Shown in pieces: positions 24,628 to 33,458 of a stretch of DNA of 64,000 bases. Made by a program: the position numbers and the translations under genes. The DNA is taken from NCBI GenBank assembly GCA_964540535.1, contig CAZIMO010000002.1, positions 217,625 to 281,624 on the forward strand. Reading direction: 5' to 3'. The notes beneath the pieces were generated by a model. It did not search any database, was not told where the DNA came from, and saw nothing but the letters and a program-made list of their open reading frames with translations. This DNA comes from Fimenecus sp964540535 (GTDB taxonomy: Bacteria > Bacillota > Clostridia > Oscillospirales > Acutalibacteraceae). Positions within the stretch are counted from its first letter, which is position 1. The number at the start of each line of letters is the position of its first letter.

Positions 24628-26736
24628 TCAAAACATTGACACAGCGTCAACAAACAGATGGGAAATCAGATTTACAATAATACAGATTCCCATTCCGCAA
24701 AGGGTTGGGATTAAAAATGCGGCGGCAGTCCATTTCAGGCTTTTTGTTTCTTTTTTGACCGTAAGCAAGGTTGTTGAACATGGCCAGTGCATAAGCGAAA
24801 ATATTATCGTGCAGAGCGCGGTTGTTATTGTCCAGCCGTTAGCAACCAGCAATTCACGCAATTCAAAAAGAGAAGAATAGTCGGTCAGCGTACCCATATT
24901 GAGATATGCCATAATTATTATGGGCAAAACTATTTCGTTTGCGGGAAATCCGAGTATGAAAGCTCCGAGAATTACACCGTCAAGTCCCATAAGCCGACCT
25001 AACGGGTCAAGAAAATCGGTAAAGTGGGCAAGCAATGTTTTGTCGCCCGATGTTATATTGGCAAGAAGCCATATTACAATTCCGGCAGGAGCGGCGACCA
25101 CAACGGCTCTGCCAAGCACGAAAAGCGTTCGGTCAAAAATTGAACGCACAAGAGTTTTGGCGATTTGAGGCTTTCTGAACGGCGGAAGTTCAAGCGTAAA
25201 GGATGACGGCATTCCTTTTAGTATTGTTTTGCTTAAGACTTTTGACACTGCAAAAGTCTTAAAAATACCGAGCAGAATTACGGTACACAGCAAAACCGAC
25301 GATAAAACACTGCCTGCGAAATTCGACACAGTAACAAGAAAGAACATTGTTATAATTGCAATCAGTGTGGGAAATCTGCCGTTACACGGCACAAATACAT
25401 TTGTGAGAATTGCTATAAGCCGTTCACGGGGAGAGTCGATAATTCTGCATCCTGTAACGCCCACAGCATTACAGCCAAAGCCCATACACATAGTCAACGC
25501 CTGTTTACCGCATGTATTGGCTTTTTTTAAATATCGGTCAAGATTAAAGGCCACTCTCGGCAGATAGCCGAAATCCTCAAGCAAGGTGAAAAGCGGAAAA
25601 AATATCGCCATTGGCGGTAACATTACCGAAACCACCCACGCAAGCACCTTATATCCGCCGTGAACAACTAAATCTACAAGGATTTGCGAAGCCCCTAAAT
25701 TCAAAAGCCGCTCCGCCAAGATATTTTCAAAGCCTAAAAGCAGTGACGAAATCCACTGCGACGGATAATTCGCCCCGTAAATTGTAATCCACAAAATAAA
25801 CAGCAAAAGCAAAAGCATTGTAACGGTGCCTGTGGTTTTACCCATAAAAATTCTGTCAAGCAACTCGTTATGTTTTTTATACTTGCTTTCTGTGCATATA
25901 ACACAATTTTGTGTTATTTCTTCTGCACGGGTTACAAGGGAATGCGTTAAATAATCGCAGAAATCCTCTTTTGAAATAAATTTTGAATAAACAATATTTC
26001 TTGTACGCTCTGCCGCTGAAAGCAGAGCTTTTTTATTTTTAACAGATTTATTGTCAAATAACTTTTGAGAATATTTGCCGTCAAAAAGCAGTCTTAATGC
26101 GTAATAAGGATTGCGCGGCTCATCATCTGCAATTTTTTTAAGCACAGATGTAAGATACTCTATATTTTTTTGGATTTCGGGAAGCTTTATTGGATTTTCG
26201 CTATTTGATTTCGGATTTCGGCATAAATCCGCAATGGCATTTTTAAGGTCATAAAGACCTTTTTTTCTGCCTGCGCTCATTGGAATGACAGGAATATGTA
26301 ACGAATTGCTCAAATACTCAAAATCAATTTTCACTCCGTTCTTTTCAGCTTCATCCATAAGATTTACCGCCAAAATAACATTATCGGTAATTTGCAGAAT
26401 TTGCAGTGCAAGGTTGAGATTGCGTTCAAGGCAATTTGCATCTGCCACAACCACAACTCCGTTATATTCGCCAAAGGATAAAAGCTCTTCAGCACATTCT
26501 TCTTCAAATGAATGTGAAAAAAGCGAGTATGTTCCGGGCAAATCAACGAGTACATAATCTGTATTCTCAAAGCAATACCGCCCACGGGCATTACCTACGG
26601 TTTTGCCTGCCCAGTTGCCTGTGTGCTGATGAAGTCCCGTAAGGCAATTGAACACTGTACTTTTACCCACATTAGGATTACCTGCAAGGGCAATTGTATA
26701 TTCAGTATTTGATTGCTTTTTATTTTTCTTCGCCAA
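24628..26736 (-). CDS. feoB: Ferrous iron transport protein B
   Basis: 702 residues. The N-terminal G domain has GNPNVGKST (G1), DLPGTYSL (G3), NLMD (G4) and SAG (G5). After it come a helical spacer and a membrane domain with the two gate repeats; GFGCNAVGVTGCRII carries conserved Cys residues. Imports Fe(II) across the cytoplasmic membrane under anaerobic conditions. It follows feoA by 15 nt; no feoC is seen. There is no readable Fur box. Confidence 0.97.
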   Translation of the reverse strand: MAKKNKKQSNTEYTIALAGNPNVGKSTVFNCLTGLHQHTGNWAGKTVGNARGRYCFENTDYVLVDLPGTYSLFSHSFEEECAEELLSFGEYNGVVVVADANCLERNLNLALQILQITDNVILAVNLMDEAEKNGVKIDFEYLSNSLHIPVIPMSAGRKKGLYDLKNAIADLCRNPKSNSENPIKLPEIQKNIEYLTSVLKKIADDEPRNPYYALRLLFDGKYSQKLFDNKSVKNKKALLSAAERTRNIVYSKFISKEDFCDYLTHSLVTRAEEITQNCVICTESKYKKHNELLDRIFMGKTTGTVTMLLLLLFILWITIYGANYPSQWISSLLLGFENILAERLLNLGASQILVDLVVHGGYKVLAWVVSVMLPPMAIFFPLFTLLEDFGYLPRVAFNLDRYLKKANTCGKQALTMCMGFGCNAVGVTGCRIIDSPRERLIAILTNVFVPCNGRFPTLIAIITMFFLVTVSNFAGSVLSSVLLCTVILLGIFKTFAVSKVLSKTILKGMPSSFTLELPPFRKPQIAKTLVRSIFDRTLFVLGRAVVVAAPAGIVIWLLANITSGDKTLLAHFTDFLDPLGRLMGLDGVILGAFILGFPANEIVLPIIIMAYLNMGTLTDYSSLFELRELLVANGWTITTALCTIIFSLMHWPCSTTLLTVKKETKSLKWTAAAFLIPTLCGMGICIIVNLISHLFVDAVSMF

Positions 26737-26751
26737 GGAACATACCCCCTA

Positions 26752-26985
26752 TTATATGTTGTCACATTTTACAAACACTGTTTTTGCGTCTTCTTTACGA
26801 ATTGCAATTACAGCACCTTTAACAAGATATGCTGCAATATCCTTTTTTGTGCTTTGTCCCGTACATTTTATCCTTGCTCCGCATATTATTCCTAAATCCT
26901 GAAACCGACGGCGAAGCCCGCCAATTGCTTCAAGACGGGAAACGCAGGCGCATTCGCCCACATTTAAATTATCAAGAGTTGTCAT
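26752..26985 (-). CDS. feoA: Ferrous iron transport protein A
   Basis: 77-residue SH3-like FeoA: MTTLDNLNVGECACVSRL, LRRRFQDLGIICGARIKC, and LVKGAVIAIRKEDAKTVFV. It is an accessory protein for FeoB. AAGGTG precedes the ATG at 26985. Divergent from spoIIAA across 123 bp. Confidence 0.94.
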   Translation of the reverse strand: MTTLDNLNVGECACVSRLEAIGGLRRRFQDLGIICGARIKCTGQSTKKDIAAYLVKGAVIAIRKEDAKTVFVKCDNI

Positions 26986-27108
26986 ATTCTCACCTTTTTC
27001 TTTCCCCTATCATAATATTTTCTTCATTACTTATTGTGACAATTTTTTCGTGAAGTGTGATATAGAATAAAAACAAAGTAAGAAAGAAAGGAATTAAAGG
27101 TTAAAACA

Positions 27109-27441
27109 ATGAGCGTAAAAATTGATTTTGACGGCGAAACTCTTTACTGCCGTTTAAGCGGTGAAATAGATCACCATACTGCCCTGCCTATCCGCCTTGA
27201 AGCAGATGACAGAATTGAAAACTGCCGACCCAAACACACAATTCTTGATTTTTCCGATGTAACATTTATGGACAGTTCCGGAATAGGCTTGGTAATGGGC
27301 AGATACAAATTATTATCTGAATTTGACGGCACACTTGAAATTACAGGGCTTTCAAACAACTCTTACAAGGTTATGCGTCTTGCAGGACTTGACAGAATTG
27401 CGACTATAAGCAAAGGAGTAAAAAATAATGGTAATAAATGA
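27109..27441 (+). CDS. spoIIAA: Anti-sigma F factor antagonist SpoIIAA
   Basis: 110-residue STAS-domain protein. The phosphorylatable Ser is in TFMDSSGIGLVMGR. Unphosphorylated SpoIIAA releases sigma-F from SpoIIAB in the forespore. First gene of the standard spoIIAA-spoIIAB-sigF operon; its end overlaps spoIIAB by 14 nt. I could not see a convincing sigma-H promoter upstream. Confidence 0.96.
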   Translation: MSVKIDFDGETLYCRLSGEIDHHTALPIRLEADDRIENCRPKHTILDFSDVTFMDSSGIGLVMGRYKLLSEFDGTLEITGLSNNSYKVMRLAGLDRIATISKGVKNNGNK

Positions 27442-27859
27442 ATTCAGAATGACGGTTGACAGCCGTTCGGTAAACGAAAGCTTTTCACGTGCTGTTGTTG
27501 CGTCATTTGCCGCTCAATTAGACCCCACTGTTGAAGAAATAAACGATATTAAAACTGCGGTCAGCGAGGCAGTGACGAACTGTATTGTACACGGCTATAA
27601 AAACTCTGTGGGTAAAATTTACATAAGCGTAAAAATTCACGAGGATAACAGGGTTATTATTATAATCCGTGACAGAGGCTGCGGTATAAGCGATATAAAA
27701 AAAGCCCGTGAGCCGCTTTTCACAACTTTAGGCGGTGACCGTGCAGGGCTTGGATTTTCTGTTATGGAAAGCTTTACGGACAAGCTGGCAGTTCGCTCAA
27801 CCTTGGGCAAGGGAACTACCGTTACCCTTTGCAAAAAAATCTGCGGGCGTGTAAAATGA
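27428..27859 (+). CDS. spoIIAB: Anti-sigma F factor SpoIIAB
   Basis: 143 residues, GHKL-type serine kinase. The N-box EAVTNCIVHGY and the DRGCGISD and GLGFSVMESF nucleotide motifs are present. Binds and inhibits sigma-F and phosphorylates SpoIIAA. The stop TGA overlaps the sigF start (ATGA). Confidence 0.97.
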   Translation: MVINEFRMTVDSRSVNESFSRAVVASFAAQLDPTVEEINDIKTAVSEAVTNCIVHGYKNSVGKIYISVKIHEDNRVIIIIRDRGCGISDIKKAREPLFTTLGGDRAGLGFSVMESFTDKLAVRSTLGKGTTVTLCKKICGRVK

Positions 27860-28506
27860 CACGGGATGAGCTGATATTAAACAATTTGGGTCTTGCAGGA
27901 AGCTGTGCTTCTCGCTTTTTAGGTAAGGGCGTTGATTATGAGGACTTATATTCGGCAGGCTGTGTTGGACTGATTAAAGCGGCAGACGGCTTTGACGAAA
28001 GCTTAGGATTTGCATTTTCCACATACGCAGTACCGTCAATACTCGGTGAAATACGCAGAATATTCCGTGATGGCGGAGCAGTAAAGATAAGCCGTTCGCT
28101 TAAAGAAAAGGCGAGAATACTGACTGCCGTAAAAGAAAAATTAGAGAAAGAAAACGGCGTTGAGCCGACAGTTTCAGAAATAGCCGAAAAAATGGGCATA
28201 AGCATTGAAGAAACCGCACAGCTTATATGCGTTTCACAGCCCGTTATTTCGCTCACCGCCGAAGATGACGATGAAAAGCAGATTGATGTACCCTGCGACG
28301 ATGAATACACTCCGATTGTTGACAGACTTTCGGTTCAGCAAATCCTTTCAACTCTTGACGAGCGTGACCGCAGGCTTATTGAGCTTCGTTTTTTTGAAGG
28401 TCTGACGCAAAGCAAAACTGCAAATATTCTCGGGATTTCACAGGTTCAGGTATCACGAAAAGAGAAAGTAATTCTTTCGGATATGCGTAAAAAACTGATA
28501 GGCTGA
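27856..28506 (+). CDS. sigF: RNA polymerase sigma-F, forespore-specific
   Basis: 216 residues from ATG 27856. Region 2 includes YEDLYSAGCVGLIKAADGFD and AFSTYAVPSILGEIRRIFRD; region 4 has LDERDRRLIELRFFEGLTQS and a helix-turn-helix ILGISQVQVSRKEK. Typical of the sporulation sigma-F/G group; the upstream anti-sigma pair fixes it as sigma-F. A terminator follows at 28532. Confidence 0.97.
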   Translation: MTRDELILNNLGLAGSCASRFLGKGVDYEDLYSAGCVGLIKAADGFDESLGFAFSTYAVPSILGEIRRIFRDGGAVKISRSLKEKARILTAVKEKLEKENGVEPTVSEIAEKMGISIEETAQLICVSQPVISLTAEDDDEKQIDVPCDDEYTPIVDRLSVQQILSTLDERDRRLIELRFFEGLTQSKTANILGISQVQVSRKEKVILSDMRKKLIG

Positions 28507-28531
28507 CAAAAATTTGATATTTTCATTAAAA

Positions 28532-28573
28532 TATGATAGAATAGATAAAATATGAATTCTATCATAATTTTTT
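28532..28573 (+). terminator. Terminator of the spoIIA operon
   Basis: TATGATAGAAT (28532-28542) and ATTCTATCATA (28556-28566), a perfect 11-bp A/T-rich stem, then ATTTTTT. It ends 11 bp before the start of the next lipoprotein gene. Confidence 0.75.
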
Positions 28574-28583
28574 GGTGATATTT

Positions 28584-30767
28584 ATGAAAAAGACTGTACA
28601 AATTGTGGCTCTTCTCTGCGTTATCGCTTTGCTTTTTACTGCCTGCGGAAACGGTGTTTCAAAAATCTCGGTTAAGACTGACAAAATTAAATACAGTACC
28701 GCTGAATATACAGGTGACGAGCTTCACAAAGCTGAAAATTCGAGTTATAAATCCGTTTGCAGTTCAGGTCTTATTGAAATGCTTTTTGATGACACCGCAA
28801 TGGCTGTTGCAATTAAAGATACCGGTTCGGGCAATATATGGACAAGCCTGCCGCAAAATTCAGTTAAAAAGCAAATAAACAGCTCTGCCGTTGAAGTTGA
28901 GCTTTCAAACGGCGATGACACAGTTTATGTTCTTAATTCACAGGACAATTCAGTAAAATTCGGAAATGCAGTTTCAACCGTTTCCGATGACGGAATTTCA
29001 GTTAAATATGCAATTTCCCTTGACGATGAGACAGGCAAAGCCGATATAAGCAGTCTTAAAAACGGTGAAATCAGAGTTGATTTGACAGTTAATTATACTC
29101 TTAAAGACGGTTCGTTTTATGTAAACGTAAGTATGAATACCGTTACTCTGCCTGAAAATGTTTATCTTGAAAAAATCAAAGTTTTGAATACTTTCGGCGC
29201 TTATGACAACAGCGGTGCTGACGACTTTATTTTCGTACCCGACGGCAGCGGAGCGCTTATTATGACAGGCATTGAAGATGCAGAATTTACACCGCTCACC
29301 CTTTCTGTTTTTGACAATGACGCCGCAACAGATGAAAATGCGGGAAAATCGTCATGTCTTGTAGGCGCATTCGGAATTAAGCGTTCAAACGGTGCTTTTT
29401 TGTGCATTATCGACAGCGGCGCTTCAATTGCCGAAATCGAGGCAGAACGCAGTACGGATACAACGCTTAACAGAGTTAGTACGGCTTTTAATATTACAGA
29501 TATTTCTGCCAAACAGGAAAAAAACAGCGTAAATAAAACTATCGGTTACAGCTACAAAAACGAAATTACGCTTTGTTACCGCTTCCTTTCGGGCAGATCT
29601 GCAACATATTCGGGTCTTGCCTCTGCCTGCCGTGAAAATTTAATCAGAAATTCAGTGCTTTCAACAAAAACACTTGCAACTGACGAAAAGTATATTCCCC
29701 TTGTGCTTTCACTTCAAGGCGGTTACACAAATGAAAACGGCAAGTACAGTGTACTTACAAATTACGGACAGGCGCTGTCGCTTGTTACTCTTTTAAAGGC
29801 AAAGGGTATCAACAACATTTATTTGCGTTACAACGGTCTTTACAGCGACGCTAACAACGGAAGCTCGGCTGATTTCGGCAATTTTTCTAAAAAGCTTGGA
29901 AAAAATAAGGAATACGAAGCGCTTTATACATATTTAAAAAGTCAGAATTTTTCACTGTTCCTTGAAACTGATTTGCTGACATATTCTTACAGTTCAAACG
30001 GAGCTAAGGCTCTTGGCGGCGGCAATATCAAAAGCAAAGCCGAAGAGGTTTTTCCGTATTCAACAAGCGCCCAAGGCTATCTTAAAATGAGTAAGTTTGA
30101 AAATAAGATAGAAGCTATATTAAGAGCTTCGGCAGACATAAATTTTGACGGTTATTCGATGAATGATGCAGGCGCATATCTTTACTCTGATTACTCTGAC
30201 AGCTTTTATGCAAGGGTAACCGCACAAAAAGAGATTTCAGCGCAGCTCCCTGTGCTTGCGGCGTCAAAAAAACTTATGATTGACACAGGCAATATTTATT
30301 CCGTCAAAAATGCCGATGTTATTTCAAATATTGCGGTTTCTCCTGCTTCAAGAACCGAAAGCGAAGCGTATGTGGGCATTCCGTTTATGCAGATGATGCT
30401 TCACGGCATTACCGAATACAGTGCGTCGGGAATTAACTCTGCCGATGACATTAAAACCGCATTTTTGAAATCAATTGAATACGGTTGCTTGCCGAGCGCT
30501 GAATGGTACTGCACAAAGCTTGCCGAAGAGCTTGACGGCAAATACTATTATGACAGCAACATAAACGATATGGTTACATATTACACCAAAGCTAACGAGG
30601 TTTTAGGCGATATCCGCGCGGAAAGAATGACTTCTCATTATAAAGAGCAAGACGGCGTTTACTGCACCGAATATGACAACAGCACAAAGGTTTATGTAAA
30701 CTATACAGATAAAGATGTAACCGTAAACGGAATCAAAATTCCGGCACTTGACTGCGTAAAAATCTAA
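28584..30767 (+). CDS. Large lipoprotein, DUF5696-like
   Basis: 727 residues from ATG 28584, after GGTGAT. A lipoprotein signal ends in the lipobox LFTAC (Cys21). The rest is an extracytoplasmic protein with a beta-rich N-terminal half and a (beta/alpha)-like C-terminal half (for example LRASADINFDGYSMNDAGAY and IAVSPASRTESEAYVGIP), resembling DUF5696 proteins of clostridia and paenibacilli; a glycosidase-like barrel is suspected, but no catalytic pair can be assigned. It lies 78 bp after sigF, separated by a terminator, so co-regulation with sporulation is not implied. Confidence 0.72.
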   Translation: MKKTVQIVALLCVIALLFTACGNGVSKISVKTDKIKYSTAEYTGDELHKAENSSYKSVCSSGLIEMLFDDTAMAVAIKDTGSGNIWTSLPQNSVKKQINSSAVEVELSNGDDTVYVLNSQDNSVKFGNAVSTVSDDGISVKYAISLDDETGKADISSLKNGEIRVDLTVNYTLKDGSFYVNVSMNTVTLPENVYLEKIKVLNTFGAYDNSGADDFIFVPDGSGALIMTGIEDAEFTPLTLSVFDNDAATDENAGKSSCLVGAFGIKRSNGAFLCIIDSGASIAEIEAERSTDTTLNRVSTAFNITDISAKQEKNSVNKTIGYSYKNEITLCYRFLSGRSATYSGLASACRENLIRNSVLSTKTLATDEKYIPLVLSLQGGYTNENGKYSVLTNYGQALSLVTLLKAKGINNIYLRYNGLYSDANNGSSADFGNFSKKLGKNKEYEALYTYLKSQNFSLFLETDLLTYSYSSNGAKALGGGNIKSKAEEVFPYSTSAQGYLKMSKFENKIEAILRASADINFDGYSMNDAGAYLYSDYSDSFYARVTAQKEISAQLPVLAASKKLMIDTGNIYSVKNADVISNIAVSPASRTESEAYVGIPFMQMMLHGITEYSASGINSADDIKTAFLKSIEYGCLPSAEWYCTKLAEELDGKYYYDSNINDMVTYYTKANEVLGDIRAERMTSHYKEQDGVYCTEYDNSTKVYVNYTDKDVTVNGIKIPALDCVKI

Positions 30768-30780
30768 TTGTTTACGAATT

Positions 30781-31215
30781 TTAATCTGCTATATTTATTA
30801 CTATTCTATTTTTCCTTTCTGAAAGTTTCTTAAATTTAAAAGCACCGCCAACTGTATGCTTTACATAAGTTATGACATAATCATATTGTTCAATCATCCA
30901 TTTATTACGATAGTTAATAGCATATCGTAACGGAACACATTCAATACCATCCGGAAAAACCGTGTTGACAAAACTTTCTTCCTTATATTTATCTCTATCA
31001 CTTGGAAGATAAGCCAAAACAACTGCATAGTTTATGTGATAAACCTAATTTAACTCAATTATAATCCGTTTTACCATTTGGTCAAAATTTCCGTGGTTAC
31101 CTACATAGAAATTATAAACCTTTTTATTCTCAATTAAATCAATAAGAGTCGACCGCAGTGTCGGCTCTATTTCTTTTGGTGCATCTTTATGCCCGAAGAA
31201 TGTACAAGTTAACAT
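30781..31215 (-). pseudogene. SLOG/DUF1273-like gene with in-frame TAG
   Basis: From ATG 31215 the frame reads MLTCTFFGHKDAPKEIEPTL and later NFYVGNHGNFDQMVKRIIIE, then LN, TAG, VYHINYAVVLAYLP, and ends HTVGGAFKFKKLSERKNRI. The segments on both sides of the stop form one continuous 144-codon SLOG-type (YpsA/DUF1273-like) Rossmann protein in the same frame. A single substitution to an amber codon is the simplest account. SLOG proteins bind nucleotide-like ligands, often in defence or signalling contexts. Divergent from a small XRE regulator; a palindrome lies between them. Confidence 0.72.
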
Positions 31216-31245
31216 TAAATCACCGTCTTTCTTATACACAAGTAT

Positions 31246-31277
31246 ACTATATATGGTCCAAAAAGTCCATATATAGT
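31246..31277. promoter_or_regulatory. Palindromic candidate operator
   Basis: ACTATATATGG (31246-31256) and CCATATATAGT (31267-31277): a perfect 11-bp inverted repeat around a 10-bp centre with GTCC on both sides. It is between the SLOG-like gene and the divergent XRE gene, where a self-regulating repressor would bind. Confidence 0.6.
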
Positions 31278-31337
31278 CGTTTTCTTCCCTTGCAAACGGA
31301 TAAACTATTCGTATAGAATTGTTTTGGAGGGTGGAAT

Positions 31338-31580
31338 ATGAATACAAGAAAGGCGGTTGCCAACCGATTGATTGAACTGTGTGAGCAGAAGAATTTATCT
31401 CTTAATGCTCTTGCAAGAACATCCGCTGTTCCGCCTTCAACTCTTAAAAACATTATAAACGGCGGCAGTCAAAACGCAGGTGTAGTAACTATCAAAAAGC
31501 TGTGTGACGGTTTAGAAATTTCGCTTTATGATTTTTTTGATACTGAAACATTTAAAACTTTAGAACAAGAAATAAAGTAA
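31338..31580 (+). CDS. XRE-family transcriptional regulator
   Basis: 80 residues, one Cro/CI helix-turn-helix: MNTRKAVANRLIELCEQKNL, LNALARTSAVPPSTLKNIIN and KKLCDGLEISLYDFFDTE. Preceded by GGAGGG. Likely binds the palindrome at 31246-31277 and controls itself and the divergent gene. A terminator follows. Confidence 0.85.
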   Translation: MNTRKAVANRLIELCEQKNLSLNALARTSAVPPSTLKNIINGGSQNAGVVTIKKLCDGLEISLYDFFDTETFKTLEQEIK

Positions 31581-31594
31581 TTTAAAATAAAATT

Positions 31595-31640
31595 AACCCA
31601 CTATGATACTTTCAAAGCCGAAAGCGGTCATAGTGGGTTT
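31595..31640. terminator. Terminator
   Basis: AACCCACTATGA (31595-31606) and TCATAGTGGGTT (31628-31639), perfect 12-bp stem. Lies between convergent genes. Confidence 0.85.
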
Positions 31641-31699
31641 ACTTATTTACATATTCAATTTTATTCTATTCGCAATAACTGTGCGAAGCGCAGTAATCC

Positions 31700-33379
31700 T
31701 TATCCGAAGAAGTTCCAGCCAAACAGTCCGCCTGTGGCTTCTGTTGTGGTTTCAGGGTCGGGTTCAGGTTCGGGTTCTGTGGTTGGCGGTGCGCCCCAAA
31801 CTTGAATGTACACATCTGTACCCTTAATTTTGCTTGAACCGGACTGTGGTGTTACCTCATAAACAGTTCCTTCAGCATAATCTCCGTTATTCTCTTTTTC
31901 AATGATATTCACAACAAAGCCTGCTTTTTCAAGCGTTGACTTTGCCACATCAACATTCAAGCCCTCAACAGGCGGAATTGTCACATATTCGGGACCTTTG
32001 CTGACTACAAAGCTCAAGCTTGTACCCATTTCGACCTCTGTTCCGGGATCAATGCTTTGAGAAATAATATATCCCTTTTCAACGGTCGCACTGTATTCGC
32101 TTGTCGAACTGATTTTGAATCGCTCGTTCTGAACAGGGTTCTGTGCAATCATATCATATGACGAATTGACAAAATTCGGAACTTCAATTGTTTCGGGTGC
32201 TTCTGTGCCCTGCTCTGTTGAATGTTCTTCTTCAGCAGTATCAGAGAAATGCTCATACACCATAAAACCTGCAAAAATCAAAAGACCGATACCGAGAATT
32301 ATTAAGAATGTAATCAACACTATTTTCACAGGATTGCTTTCTTCTTCAGCCACAGGTTCAGAAGCTTCTTTCTTTTGCGGTTCGGGAACATTAACTCCCG
32401 AATATGATGAAACAACATTACCGGGTGTTGCCGAAAGCTCTTCACGGAGAGTTTCAATATCCTTTGTTCTGTCAGCAGGGTCAACCTGCAAACCGTTCAT
32501 AAGCGCATTTATAACATAAACAGGAATAATCTCTGCATAACGAGCAGGGATTATAAGCTGATCATTCATTGAACGGGTTACCGCGTCCTGCGGTACACTG
32601 CCCACAAGTGAACGGTAAACCACTGCGCAAAATGAATAGACATCTGACCAAGTACCGTTTTCGTAGGAATATCCGTATTGCTCAATAGGTGTATATCCCT
32701 CAAAAAACTCGGGAGCAAGCTCACTGCCTTCAATACGAGCTTCGCTTATTGAAAATCCCCAAAGACGGAACTTACCGTCACGGCCGATAAGCAGATTATC
32801 GGGGTTTATTCCGTTGTGAGTAATTCCCATTTGGTGAAGCGCCGAAAGGGTTGAAAGCACAGGCATAAAAAGTCCTTTGGCTTTTTCCCAATTAAGATAT
32901 CCTGTTTGGCTTTTAAGCAAAAATTCACGCAGAGTAATGCTTTCAACATATTCGCTTACCGCATAAGCAGTATTATTTTCTTCAACAATATCTATTACAG
33001 GCACAAGCGCCGAGAGTCCGCGTACACGGGCAAGACTGCGCCAAAGCTTTAAGAATTTGTTGAGATAGCTGTAATAAATTTCAGTATACTGTTCTTTTAT
33101 ATTAAGCTCTGTTTCACCGAAAGAACGGTCAACAAACTTTTCGGGCAGAAATTCACGTATTAAAACAGGGGATTTACGGTCAATATCATAAGCCATATAT
33201 GTAGCGCCCTCACTGTTGGATGAAAGCATTTTACCGACTATGTATTTATTACCGATTGGTGTTTTAAGAGGAAGATAAGGAGAAATTTGCGGAGAATCAA
33301 CATAATATCCACATTTGGGGCATTGCTTTTCGCCGTAAATTTCATTCATACAGCTCATACAAAGATTATCTAAATTCAT
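31700..33379 (-). CDS. Membrane PASTA protein with zinc ribbon and a pseudokinase domain
   Basis: 559 residues from ATG 33379. Zinc-ribbon-like Cys7, Cys10, Cys20, Cys23; kinase-like domain about residues 43-330; one transmembrane helix (VLITFLIILGIGLLIFAGFM); two PASTA repeats outside (from VPNFVNSSYD and from IPPVEGLNVD); a Pro/Glu/Thr-rich tail. In the kinase fold the beta-3 Lys is replaced by Arg75 (VLIREFLPE), the HRD-type loop reads HNGINPDN (no catalytic Asp), and the DFG position is LWGF. It should therefore lack phosphotransfer activity and may act as a scaffold or muropeptide/lipid II sensor. It is not close to any cell-division cluster. Confidence 0.85.
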   Translation of the reverse strand: MNLDNLCMSCMNEIYGEKQCPKCGYYVDSPQISPYLPLKTPIGNKYIVGKMLSSNSEGATYMAYDIDRKSPVLIREFLPEKFVDRSFGETELNIKEQYTEIYYSYLNKFLKLWRSLARVRGLSALVPVIDIVEENNTAYAVSEYVESITLREFLLKSQTGYLNWEKAKGLFMPVLSTLSALHQMGITHNGINPDNLLIGRDGKFRLWGFSISEARIEGSELAPEFFEGYTPIEQYGYSYENGTWSDVYSFCAVVYRSLVGSVPQDAVTRSMNDQLIIPARYAEIIPVYVINALMNGLQVDPADRTKDIETLREELSATPGNVVSSYSGVNVPEPQKKEASEPVAEEESNPVKIVLITFLIILGIGLLIFAGFMVYEHFSDTAEEEHSTEQGTEAPETIEVPNFVNSSYDMIAQNPVQNERFKISSTSEYSATVEKGYIISQSIDPGTEVEMGTSLSFVVSKGPEYVTIPPVEGLNVDVAKSTLEKAGFVVNIIEKENNGDYAEGTVYEVTPQSGSSKIKGTDVYIQVWGAPPTTEPEPEPDPETTTEATGGLFGWNFFG

Positions 33380-33458
33380 ATTGATGCCCTTTCCGTTATA
33401 GTCTGAAAAATATGATACCAAATACTATGGTGCATTGTCAAATTACAAATTAGTTACA

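Noticed and set aside
26986..27108. Sigma-H promoter for spoIIA and Fur box for feoAB
   Set aside because: Neither motif could be matched convincingly in the 123-bp gap.
28532..28573. Operator for the DUF5696 lipoprotein
   Set aside because: The palindrome is followed by a T tract and sits after sigF, so a terminator is the simpler reading.
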